The position numbers were made by a program, and so were the translations under genes. The notes under the pieces were generated by a model. It was not told the DNA's origin, made no database searches, and saw only the letters and a list, made by a program, of their open reading frames with translations. A stretch of 64,000 nucleotides of DNA from DAOVRD01 sp964521715 (GTDB lineage Bacteria > Planctomycetota > Brocadiia > SM23-32): NCBI GenBank assembly GCA_964521715.1, contig CAZFSS010000004.1, forward strand, positions 151,547-215,546. The letters are read 5' to 3'. Below, one piece after another: positions 15,530-24,289 of the stretch (position 1 is the first letter of the stretch; the number at the start of each line of letters is the position of its first letter).

Positions 15530-17215
15530 ATGTCAAGACCTCTGTGCCCTCCCTTGCTCGCGTTGGTGGCAGCCGGCGTGACGCTGGGCCTCGCCGCAGG
15601 CTGCACGCGCCAGCACTACAGGGAATCGGCCGACCGGCAAGTCAGCGCCATCCTGGAGCAGAAGGCGCCCGAAGTGCCGGAGTTCGCGCCGGAGGCGTTT
15701 GCGATCGAGCCCACGCCGCAGTCGCAGGAGACAGTGCACCGCCTGGCCGGCCTGGCCGAGCCCGTCGCCGGGCCGCAGCAGCCGGCGATGTCCGTCCGGC
15801 GCGAGGCTCAGCCGGCCGAGCCCGTGGTCTTGTCGCTCGAGACCGCGTTGCGGATCGCGGCGCTCAACAGCCGCGACTACCAGTCCGAGAAGGAAGCCCT
15901 TTACACGAGGGTGCTCGACCTCACGTACCAGCGTTACCTTTTCAACCCGCAGTTCTTCGGAACGCTGGGGGGCGAGTACCAGACCGTCGACAGCGGCCAG
16001 GAAAACACGATCAGCGGGGGCAGCAATTTCGGCTTCAACTGGCTGCTGGCCACGGGAGCCCGGCTAAGCGTGGGCCTGGCGTCCAGCTTCAGCGAGTTCG
16101 TGTCCGGGGATCCGGAGAAGGCGGCGTCGTCCGTGCTCTCGGCCACCATAACCCAGCCGTTGCTCCAGGGCGCAGGCGTCTCCGTCAAGAGCCCGCTGAT
16201 CCAGGCCGAGCACGAAGTCGTCTACAGGGTCCGCGAATTCGTGCGCTACCGACGGACGTTCTTCGTGAACGTCCTCTCAGACTACTACGGGGTCCTTCGC
16301 GAGCGGCAACTGCTTGAGAACCAACTGCTGAACTACCAGAACCTCGTCATCGTGAGGAAGCGGGCCGAGGCCTTCGGGGAAGCGGGCCGCTATGGCAAGT
16401 TCGAGGTCGACGAAGTCCGACAGGACGAGCTGAGCGCGAAGGACAGCGCCGAAGCAGCCGAGCAGAGGTATCGGAACGCGCTCGACCGGTTCAAGGTCAC
16501 GCTCGGACTTCCCACCGAGACCCAGGTCGTCCTGGACATGAAGGAGCTGGAACGCCTGAGCCCGGAGCAGATCGTCGAGGTGAAGCTTGACGCTGACCAG
16601 TCCGCGGAGATCGCCCTGACGAACCGGCTCGACCTGATGACAACGCGCGATAGGGTCCAGGACGCCGAGCGCGAAGTCGAGGTGGCGGCCAACGACCTGC
16701 TGCCCGGGCTGGACCTGGAGGCCACGGTCGAGACGGACACCGAGCGGCCAACCGAGCCCCTGGACTTCCAGGCAGGCAACACGGACTTGACGGTCGGCGT
16801 GGAACTCAACCTGCCGCTGGACAAGCTGCCCGAACGGAACGAATACCGCAGGAAGCTGATAGATCTGGAGCAGGCTCGGCGGGACTTCCAGGAAGGGCGG
16901 GACCAGGTCGTGCTGGGTGTGCGCAACGTCTGGCGTCAGTATGGCCGCGCCAAGAGCAGTTACGAGATAGAAAAGGGCGGCCTGGCCCTTGCGGAAGGGC
17001 GAGTGACGAACACGCAGATGCTGTTCGAGGCTGGGCGGTTGACCGACCTGCGTCGCGTGCTCGATGCACAGGCGGCCCTGATACGCTCCCAGAACGCCGT
17101 CACAACGGCGCTGGTCGACTACAAGGTGGCGAGCCTCGAGCTCGCGCGGGATATGGACATCCTTGCCGTCAGCGAAGACGGACAACCAAAGGAGGACTTC
17201 GATGCGTACCAGTGA
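15530..17215 (+). CDS. TolC-like outer-membrane efflux lipoprotein
   Basis: Outer-membrane channel of a tripartite exporter. ATG 15530 gives a signal peptide with lipobox LAAGC (Cys25), so the mature protein is lipidated. Two outer-membrane efflux repeats follow, recognisable by LETALRIAALNSRDYQ near 100 and by alternating amphipathic beta strands and long helices (for example ARRDFQEGRDQVVLGVRN). The 561 residues exceed TolC because of an N-terminal Pro/Glu-rich linker. The last 14 bases overlap the next adaptor. Confidence 0.9.
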   Translation: MSRPLCPPLLALVAAGVTLGLAAGCTRQHYRESADRQVSAILEQKAPEVPEFAPEAFAIEPTPQSQETVHRLAGLAEPVAGPQQPAMSVRREAQPAEPVVLSLETALRIAALNSRDYQSEKEALYTRVLDLTYQRYLFNPQFFGTLGGEYQTVDSGQENTISGGSNFGFNWLLATGARLSVGLASSFSEFVSGDPEKAASSVLSATITQPLLQGAGVSVKSPLIQAEHEVVYRVREFVRYRRTFFVNVLSDYYGVLRERQLLENQLLNYQNLVIVRKRAEAFGEAGRYGKFEVDEVRQDELSAKDSAEAAEQRYRNALDRFKVTLGLPTETQVVLDMKELERLSPEQIVEVKLDADQSAEIALTNRLDLMTTRDRVQDAEREVEVAANDLLPGLDLEATVETDTERPTEPLDFQAGNTDLTVGVELNLPLDKLPERNEYRRKLIDLEQARRDFQEGRDQVVLGVRNVWRQYGRAKSSYEIEKGGLALAEGRVTNTQMLFEAGRLTDLRRVLDAQAALIRSQNAVTTALVDYKVASLELARDMDILAVSEDGQPKEDFDAYQ

Positions 17216-19220
17216 CAGGAACCCCGAGCAGCATAGCCCCAGCGTCCTGCCAGGTCCTCTCGCCTCCGGGGCGGCCCACGGCGTTCCGAGGCGCAGGAGG
17301 CTCAGAGCGGCCGTCATAGCGGCGGGTCTGGTGGTGGTCGTCGGCGCCCTCGGCCTCACACTGTTGGCTGCGCCGGGCGCCAACAGCGAAGAGAAGGTCC
17401 TGCGCAAGGCCGAGGTGAAACGCGGTGACCTGACCGTTTCGGTCACCGAAGGCGGCACGCTGCGCGCCCTGAAGTCGCTCGAGATAAAGAACCAGGTGGA
17501 GGGCGACAGGAGGACTATCGTCGAGCTCGTCGACGAGGGCACGGAGATCACGCCGCAGGACGTCGCGGACGGGATGGTCCTGGTCAAGCTCGACTCCTCC
17601 GACCTGGAAGAGAGGGAAAGCCAGCAGCAGATCAGGTTCTACAACTCGGAGGCCGCCTACAAGGGAGCCGTCGAAGACCTGGCCATCCAGGAGAAGCAGA
17701 ACGAGAGCGACGTCTCCATCGCCGAGCTCAAGGTGAAGTTCGCCCGCATGGAGCTGGAGCGTTACCTGGGCAAGGACCTGGCCGGCCAGGTGCTGCAGGA
17801 GAGAATGGAGTTCACCAACCTGGCCGAAGACGAGAGGCTGGGCGGCACGGCCAAGCAGGAGCTGCGGAACCTGGACTCGAAGGTGCTGCTGGCCAGCGCC
17901 GGGTTGTCCAACCAGGTCGAGAAGCTCGGGTGGACGGAGAAGCTCAATACACAGGGCTACGTCGGCCGAAACGAACTGACGAGCGACCAACTCGAGAAGG
18001 ACCGGCTGGAAGTAGACAAGCAGAAGGCCGCGGAGGACCTGAACCTTTTCAAGCTCTACACGCTTCCGAAGGATGCCGAGCAGCGCTACAGCGACTACCA
18101 GGAAGCCAACCGCGAGCTCGAGCGGGTGCAGGCCCGCGCCCGCAGCGCGCTGGCGCAGAAGGAGGCCAACCTCAAGTCCACCGAGGCGAGCTACAAACTC
18201 GATAAGGAACGTCTTGAGAAGCTCAATGGCAATGTGGAGAAGTGCACGATTCGCGCGCCCCAGCCCGGGCACGTCGTCTACCCGGGCAGCTCCAATCCGT
18301 GGCACAGGCAGCAGATCCGCGAGGGCGAGAGGGTCTGGCAGAACCAGGAGATCCTCAGCATCCCCGATATGTCCACCATAGCGGCTCGCGTGAACGTCCA
18401 CGAGACCGACGTCGACAAGGTGAAGGCCGGCCAGGATGCGCTCATCTCCGTCGAAGCCCTGCCGGGCAAGTCGTTCCCCGGGAAGGTGGTGAACGTCAGC
18501 CCCGTGGCCAGTGCCGAGGCCGCGTGGCTCAACCCCGACATCAAGGTCTACGAGACCGACATCTCCCTGAACAGCGTGCCCCCGGGCCTGACGCCCGGAA
18601 TGTCGACAACCGCAGAGATCATCATCGCCCGGCTCACCAGCGTCCTCTACATCCCCATCGAAGCCGTCACCACGCACGAAGAGCATCGAGTCTGCTGGGT
18701 CGATAAGCCCGGCGGGCCCGAACTCCGCACGATCCAGACCGGCTACTTCACCGAGAAGTTCGTCGAGGCCAAAGAGGGCCTGCAGGAAGGCGAAGTCGTC
18801 TACATCGATGCGCCCCAGGAGCTGCCCGAGGAGGAAACCGGCACCCAGCCCGCGCGCCTGGCCGAGCTGGAGCGCCTGGCGACGCTCCCGGAAGTGACAG
18901 CGCCGGTCCCGGGCACGACCGAGGCCGCACCGGGGCTCGCCGAGGCCCAGCAGCCGGCCACGGAACCGGCAGCCGCGGACCAGGCCGCCTCCGATTACGT
19001 CGTGAACGGGCAGATCAACTGGCAGAAGCTGGGGCCGGAACTGCGCGGCCTCAGTGACGAAGAGCGCACCAAGAAGCTCAACGACATCAGGGGCAAGCTC
19101 TCCGAAGACCAGCGTAAGGTGTTCGACGAGGCGCTCAACAGATTCCAGAACATGTCCGACGAGGAGAGGCAGCAGCGCCGACAGCAGGGGAGGCAGGGCG
19201 CCGGACAGGAAGGCGGCTAG
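17202..19220 (+). CDS. HlyD-type periplasmic adaptor, copy 1
   Basis: A 672-residue membrane-fusion protein: cytoplasmic head, one helix (about 32-52), lipoyl and barrel parts around a very long coiled coil (about 130-340), including KKQNESD-like and FKLYTLPKDAEQ segments, and a C-terminal beta-barrel. The extra C terminus after about 560 is Ala/Pro/Glu-rich and ends in a helical block (INWQKLGPELRGLSDEERTK onward). AAAGGAGG at 17188-17195 fixes ATG 17202. It is clearly paralogous to the next gene, including the C-terminal block. Confidence 0.9.
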   Translation: MRTSDRNPEQHSPSVLPGPLASGAAHGVPRRRRLRAAVIAAGLVVVVGALGLTLLAAPGANSEEKVLRKAEVKRGDLTVSVTEGGTLRALKSLEIKNQVEGDRRTIVELVDEGTEITPQDVADGMVLVKLDSSDLEERESQQQIRFYNSEAAYKGAVEDLAIQEKQNESDVSIAELKVKFARMELERYLGKDLAGQVLQERMEFTNLAEDERLGGTAKQELRNLDSKVLLASAGLSNQVEKLGWTEKLNTQGYVGRNELTSDQLEKDRLEVDKQKAAEDLNLFKLYTLPKDAEQRYSDYQEANRELERVQARARSALAQKEANLKSTEASYKLDKERLEKLNGNVEKCTIRAPQPGHVVYPGSSNPWHRQQIREGERVWQNQEILSIPDMSTIAARVNVHETDVDKVKAGQDALISVEALPGKSFPGKVVNVSPVASAEAAWLNPDIKVYETDISLNSVPPGLTPGMSTTAEIIIARLTSVLYIPIEAVTTHEEHRVCWVDKPGGPELRTIQTGYFTEKFVEAKEGLQEGEVVYIDAPQELPEEETGTQPARLAELERLATLPEVTAPVPGTTEAAPGLAEAQQPATEPAAADQAASDYVVNGQINWQKLGPELRGLSDEERTKKLNDIRGKLSEDQRKVFDEALNRFQNMSDEERQQRRQQGRQGAGQEGG

Positions 19221-19296
19221 ACTCCAGGCCACTCCCCCCGGGCGCTTCAGACGGAGCATGCGCGTCGGCTGTCAGACATGGAGCAGGACGGTCCCA

Positions 19297-21417
19297 ATGA
19301 GGCCAAGCGCAAACGACGCACGACAGACAGTGGAAGAGATATCTGGCGACACGCAGCGCAAGCTGCGCCGCCGGCCCGGCAGCCTCATCAAGACCGCCGC
19401 GGTCCTGATCGGGCTCGCCCTCGTGGCCAGTCTCGCCTACGGCCTGCTTGCGAAGCCGGCTGAAGAGAGTGATACGGAAGGCATCCCCACCGTCGCGGTC
19501 AAACGCGGCGACCTGCCCATCATCGTCAGCCAGCGCGGGTCAGTCTGGGCCATGAAGCCGCTGGAGATAAAGAGCGAGGTCGAAGGCTGGGCTACCATCC
19601 TGGAGCTTGTCCACGAGGGAACATTCATCACGCAGAAGGACGTCGATGATGGGCTCGTGCTGGTCAGGCTCGACTCGTCGGGCCTCGTGGAGACGGCCGC
19701 CGACCAGCAGGTCAGCTTATACAAGGCCGAAGCGGATTACACCAAGGCCCAGGAAGACTATGAGATCCAGAAGAAGCAGAACGAGAGCGATATCGCCCTG
19801 GCAGAACTGAGAGTCAAGTTCGCCGGCATGGACCTGGACCACTATCTCGGATCGGACCTCGCCGCCCAGGTGCTGCAGGAGCAGATCGACTTCACCAACC
19901 TGGCCGAGGATGACAGGCTCGGAGGATCGGCCCGGCAGAACCTGCGCGAGCTGGAATCCGGAGTGCTGCTGGCCTCCTCCTCCCTCTCCAACCAGGAAGA
20001 GCAGCTCGAATGGACCAAGAAGCTCCACGACCAGGGCTACGTGGGCAGCAACGACCTGGCAAGCGACCAGTTGCAGAGGGACAGGGTGGCCATTGACGAG
20101 CAGAGAGCGGAAGAGGAGCTGAACCTGTTCAAGCTCTACACGTTGCCGAAGGATGCCGAGCAGCTCTTCAGCGGGCCCGGCGGACAGGGCACGCCGGCCG
20201 GCTACAGGGAGTCGGTACGAGACCTGGACCGCGTGAACGCTCGGGCGCAGAGCCGGATCACCCAGGCCGAGGCCAGGCTCAAGTCAAGCCAGGCCCAGCT
20301 CCAGCTTGCTCAGGATCGCCTGGCCAAGACCAAGGACATGATCGAGAAGTGCGTGATCCGCGCGCCGGCCACCGGAGAGGTCATCTACGGCTCCAGCGGA
20401 CAGGAGCTCTACAGGCAGGACTCCCCCATCGAAGAGGGAGCGTCCGTGCAACAGGGCGGCGTGCTGATCCGCATACCCGACGTCTCCGACCTGGCCGTCT
20501 ATATGAACGTGCCGGAGGCGAAGATCGACAAGCTCAAGGTCGGCCAGCCGGCCCTCATCACCACGGAGGCGGCGCCAGACAAGACCTTGCTCGGCCGCGT
20601 GGCCAGGATAAGCCCGATGGCCAATCCCGCCCAAGCCTGGCTCAACCCCGACGCGAAGGTCTATGAGACGCGGGTCGCCCTGCTGGAAACGCCCGAGAAC
20701 TTCATCCCCGGCATGTCGGCCACCGCACAAATAGTCGTCGCCCAGCTCAAGGACGTCATCTACGTCCCCACGCAGGCGGTCGTGACCCGTCGCGGCAAGT
20801 CATTCTGCTGGGTCAAAGGCGTCGAACTGCCCCGGCGTGTCATGATCGGGCACAGCGGCGACGAGTACGTCGAGATCACGGACGGGCTCAACCCCGGCGA
20901 GGAGGCCTATCTGGCCCCGCCCAGACCCATCGAGGAAGAGCTGCTCAAGCAGATCGAGGGCGCCGAGGAAGCCGCCCCGCAAGAGGGCGTTGAGCTCCCC
21001 GGACCGCCGGCGCTGCCGCAGACCGAGCAGCCGCCGCAGCCCGAGCAGCGGCCGCAGGCCCAACAGGCCGCGCAGGAAGGCGGCGCCGAGCAGGCGGCCG
21101 GCTCCGAGTACATGACGGACGGCCGTGTCGACTGGCGCAAGATACGCCAGGAGATGCAGGGCCTGTCTGACGAAGAACGCACCGCGAAGCTCCAGGAGAT
21201 CCTCCAGAAGCTGCCGGCCGACCAGCGAGAACAGATGCAGCAGCGCATGAGCGGCGGAGCAGGCGGCCGCGGCGGGCCGGGAGCCGGCGGACCTGGAGAA
21301 GGTGGCCCACGCGGCGGCGGTGGCCCCGGAGGGGGCGGCGGGGCCGGAGGCGCCGGCGGAGCCGGAGCCGGCGGCCGGCGCGGAGCCGGAGGCGGGCAAG
21401 AGACCCCGAGCCCTTAG
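19297..21417 (+). CDS. HlyD-type periplasmic adaptor, copy 2
   Basis: A 706-residue paralogue of the preceding adaptor. It shares KQNESD, the LNLFKLYTLPKDAEQ stretch, DFTNLAEDDRLGG-like text and the C-terminal VDWRKIRQEMQGLSDEERT block, then adds a Gly-rich tail (about 60 residues, mostly Gly/Ala/Pro). ATG 19297 is preferred, with GGAGCAGGAC upstream; ATG 19258 is an alternative. Tandem adaptors ahead of a single ATPase/permease pair suggest a hetero-oligomeric periplasmic ring, or one adaptor for each pump in the island. Confidence 0.88.
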   Translation: MRPSANDARQTVEEISGDTQRKLRRRPGSLIKTAAVLIGLALVASLAYGLLAKPAEESDTEGIPTVAVKRGDLPIIVSQRGSVWAMKPLEIKSEVEGWATILELVHEGTFITQKDVDDGLVLVRLDSSGLVETAADQQVSLYKAEADYTKAQEDYEIQKKQNESDIALAELRVKFAGMDLDHYLGSDLAAQVLQEQIDFTNLAEDDRLGGSARQNLRELESGVLLASSSLSNQEEQLEWTKKLHDQGYVGSNDLASDQLQRDRVAIDEQRAEEELNLFKLYTLPKDAEQLFSGPGGQGTPAGYRESVRDLDRVNARAQSRITQAEARLKSSQAQLQLAQDRLAKTKDMIEKCVIRAPATGEVIYGSSGQELYRQDSPIEEGASVQQGGVLIRIPDVSDLAVYMNVPEAKIDKLKVGQPALITTEAAPDKTLLGRVARISPMANPAQAWLNPDAKVYETRVALLETPENFIPGMSATAQIVVAQLKDVIYVPTQAVVTRRGKSFCWVKGVELPRRVMIGHSGDEYVEITDGLNPGEEAYLAPPRPIEEELLKQIEGAEEAAPQEGVELPGPPALPQTEQPPQPEQRPQAQQAAQEGGAEQAAGSEYMTDGRVDWRKIRQEMQGLSDEERTAKLQEILQKLPADQREQMQQRMSGGAGGRGGPGAGGPGEGGPRGGGGPGGGGGAGGAGGAGAGGRRGAGGGQETPSP

Positions 21418-21460
21418 GACCGCTCCCAGCAAGAGCGCAAAGCGAAGGAAAGGCAACCTG

Positions 21461-22165
21461 ATGGCGCTGGCTGAACTCAGGGACGTCTGGAAGACTTATG
21501 TAATGGGCCACACCTTGCTCCATGCGCTCAAAGGCGTGAACTTCTCCCTCGAACAAGGCGAGATGGTGGCCCTGATGGGCCCCTCAGGCTCGGGCAAGTC
21601 CACGTTCCTCAACCTGGTGGGGTGCCTTGACACCCCGTCTCGGGGGCAGTACATCCTCGGCGGGCGGGACGTCTCCACGATGAACGATGACGAACTGAGC
21701 GAGGTGCGCGCCAGCGAGATCGGCTTCATCTTCCAGTCCTACAACCTGATCCCCCAGCTCAACGTCATCGAGAACATCGAGATCCCCCTCTACTACCGCG
21801 GCGTCTCGGAGCGGGAGAGCTACGACAGGGCCGTCATGCTGGCCGAACGCGTGGGGCTCGGCCAGCGCCTCACGCACGTGCCCACGGAGCTGAGCGGCGG
21901 CGAGAGACAGCGCGTCGGCGTCGCCCGCGCCCTGGCCAGCTCGCCCCTGATCGTGCTGGCCGACGAGCCGACCGGGAACCTCGACACGAAGACGGGCCAG
22001 CAGATCCTCGACCTGTTGCACCATCTCAACGCCGACGGGGTCACCATGCTTCTGGTGACGCACGATCCCCAGGTGGCGGCCACCACGCAGAGGACCGTCT
22101 ATCTGGTGGACGGAGTGCTGACCGACGGATCGCCCCCAGGCCAACCTCAGAGAAGGCGGACATGA
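21461..22165 (+). CDS. ABC transporter ATP-binding protein (MacB/LolD type)
   Basis: A 234-residue ATPase with Walker A GPSGSGKST, FQSYNLIPQLNV, signature LSGGERQRV, Walker B LIVLADEPTGNLD and H-loop VTHD. GAAGGAAAGG lies before ATG 21461. Its end overlaps the permease start by four bases. It is the motor of the TetR-controlled pump and closely resembles MacB/LolD nucleotide-binding domains. Confidence 0.95.
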   Translation: MALAELRDVWKTYVMGHTLLHALKGVNFSLEQGEMVALMGPSGSGKSTFLNLVGCLDTPSRGQYILGGRDVSTMNDDELSEVRASEIGFIFQSYNLIPQLNVIENIEIPLYYRGVSERESYDRAVMLAERVGLGQRLTHVPTELSGGERQRVGVARALASSPLIVLADEPTGNLDTKTGQQILDLLHHLNADGVTMLLVTHDPQVAATTQRTVYLVDGVLTDGSPPGQPQRRRT

Positions 22166-23436
22166 TCGGTTTTAGACTCAAACGGACCCTCAAGGCCGGC
22201 ATCAAGAGCCTCTGGCTCCACAAACTGCGCAGCGGCCTGACCATGCTCGGCATCACCTTCGGCGTCTGCTCCGTGATCGCCATGCTGGCCATCGGCACCG
22301 GGGCCAGCGAGGAGGCGCTGCAACAGATAGAGAAGCTGGGCAGCCTGAACATCATCATCCAGAGCGTTCCCCCGCCGGAAGGCCAACAAGCGAGCGACCA
22401 GACCAGCAGGCTGAGGGAATACGGCCTGACCTACGAAGACGCCTCGCGCATCAGCACCACCATACCGGGCGTGACCATGACCGTGCCCGCCCGCAGGGCG
22501 CGGCAGACCGTCGTGCACGAGAGCCACCGGATGGATACGGACCTGGTCGGAACTGAGCCCGCGTACAGGGAAGTCAACAACGTGCAGGTCCTGCGCGGCC
22601 GGTTCCTGACGCCGATAGACATGGCCAAGAGGAGCGGCGTCTGCGTGCTGGGTCGCACAGCCGCCCAGGCGCTGTTCCCCCTCGGGGACGCCATCGGCTC
22701 GTCGGTCCGGTGTGGCGAGAGCCGCTTCAGGGTGGTCGGCATCGTCTCCTCGTTCGCACGCGGCGAGTTCGCCGGCAAGAAGCTGGCGGGCGACCCGAAC
22801 TCCGAGATCTACGTGCCGCTGGGAACGATGAACCTCTACTTCGGCGAGAACATCACCTTCGGCTCTTCCGGCACAAGGACCTTCGAGCATGTCCAACTGC
22901 ACGAACTGACCGTCCGCGTCGCCTCCCTGGACGACGTGCGCCGCGTCGAGAGGGTCGTCGTCGCGATGATGCAGGAAACGCATGGCAAGGAGGACTACCA
23001 GATCATCGTGCCCCTCCAGCTCCTGGTGCAGGCCCGCAGGACCAAGCGCATCTTCAGCATCGTCCTCGGCTCGATTGCGGCCATCAGCCTGCTGGTCGGC
23101 GGCATCGGCATCATGAACATCACGCTGGCCACCGTGATGGAAAGGACGCGCGAGATAGGCATCCGCCGTGCCATGGGGGCCAAGAGGCGCCACATCATCT
23201 TCCAGTTCCTCACGGAGACGTTGCTCCTGGCATGGATTGGCGGCGGCTGTGGCATTGCCCTCGGGTTCCTCGCCCCAAGCCTCGTCGAGAAGTTCGCCGG
23301 CATGCGCACCGTCGTGACCTTCTGGTCGCTGCTGCTGGCCTTCGGCATCAGCGCGGCGGTCGGCATCGCCTTCGGGATCTATCCCGCCTACCGCGCAGCC
23401 AACATGGACCCCATCGAAGCCCTCCGGCACGAGTGA
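22162..23436 (+). CDS. MacB-type ABC transporter permease
   Basis: A 424-residue permease with the MacB layout: one N-terminal helix (SGLTMLGITFGVCSVIAMLA), a MacB periplasmic core to about 290, then the FtsX domain with three helices (ILGSIAAISLLVGGIGIMN, a second near 350 and a third near 385) and the family end YPAYRAANMDPIEALRHE. It works with the ATPase, two adaptors and TolC-like lipoprotein upstream to expel a substrate across both membranes. Confidence 0.94.
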   Translation: MIGFRLKRTLKAGIKSLWLHKLRSGLTMLGITFGVCSVIAMLAIGTGASEEALQQIEKLGSLNIIIQSVPPPEGQQASDQTSRLREYGLTYEDASRISTTIPGVTMTVPARRARQTVVHESHRMDTDLVGTEPAYREVNNVQVLRGRFLTPIDMAKRSGVCVLGRTAAQALFPLGDAIGSSVRCGESRFRVVGIVSSFARGEFAGKKLAGDPNSEIYVPLGTMNLYFGENITFGSSGTRTFEHVQLHELTVRVASLDDVRRVERVVVAMMQETHGKEDYQIIVPLQLLVQARRTKRIFSIVLGSIAAISLLVGGIGIMNITLATVMERTREIGIRRAMGAKRRHIIFQFLTETLLLAWIGGGCGIALGFLAPSLVEKFAGMRTVVTFWSLLLAFGISAAVGIAFGIYPAYRAANMDPIEALRHE

Positions 23437-23668
23437 CCCCTTCGCCCGCCTGCCGGCGCGCCCCGGCTCATCCTCCTTGCAGCCCCCTCCAGGGCGCGCC
23501 GAAGAACGCACGAAAAAGTGTACTGCCCGTCACAAACCGGTAACGCGGCCCCCTTACCATTCCCCATAGATGGTGGAGCGCGCAGGCCAGGCTCAGCGCT
23601 GAGCGCGCTCCGGAACGGAAGCCGGTCGAGCCGAGCACTCAAGCAGTCAGCGGAAAGGAGAGCCTGTC

Positions 23669-24208
23669 ATGAACGCGACGCGCGGGGAAGTTGATGGTGG
23701 TTTGATGGCGGCGGCCGCGGGCTGCAACCGCGGGCCGGTCGAGTCACTGCCCGAGCAGTGGATGGACGTCCGTGCCTTCGCCGAAGGCAGCGTCACCCCG
23801 CTGCACGTAGCGGCCGAGCACGGCAAGGCGGCGGTCGCAGCGCTGCTGCTGTCCCGCGGGGCCGACGTCAACGCCAGGACCGACGGCGGTTGGACGGCCC
23901 TGCACGGGGCTGCCGCCGCCGGGCGCACCCAGATGCTCCGACTGCTGCTCGACAGCGGCGCTGACCCCGACCTGGTGGACGGCGCGGGCGAGTCCGCCCT
24001 GCACGCAGCCGCCCGGTGGGGGCGGGCCGATGCGGCCAGGCTTCTGCTGGCCAGCGGCGCCAACGCCAGCGCCCGCAGCAACCTGGGCCGCACTGCCCTC
24101 GACGTGGCCGTCGAGCGAGGCCACCGGGACGTCGCCGCCCTGCTGCGCGCCTGCGCCGGCCGCCAGTCCGCCCCGACTGGAGCGGAACAAGAACGCACAA
24201 TTGAGTGA
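23669..24208 (+). CDS. Ankyrin-repeat protein
   Basis: A 179-residue protein of about four ankyrin repeats from residue 40 onward: TPLHVAAEHGKAAVAALLLSRGADVN, then WTALHGAAAAGR, SALHAAARWGR and TALDVAVERGH units. AAAGGAGAG lies before ATG 23669. No signal peptide is obvious, so it is probably a cytoplasmic protein-protein interaction module. It stands alone after the efflux operon and 81 bases before the TPR/CBM9 gene; its partner is unknown. Confidence 0.88.
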   Translation: MNATRGEVDGGLMAAAAGCNRGPVESLPEQWMDVRAFAEGSVTPLHVAAEHGKAAVAALLLSRGADVNARTDGGWTALHGAAAAGRTQMLRLLLDSGADPDLVDGAGESALHAAARWGRADAARLLLASGANASARSNLGRTALDVAVERGHRDVAALLRACAGRQSAPTGAEQERTIE

Positions 24209-24289
24209 CAGAACCGTGACAATCCGGACGGTAGACTGGCTTTCGCCGTCGTGGCGGTTTCAGCTAACATATCGCAAGGAGGGACAGCG

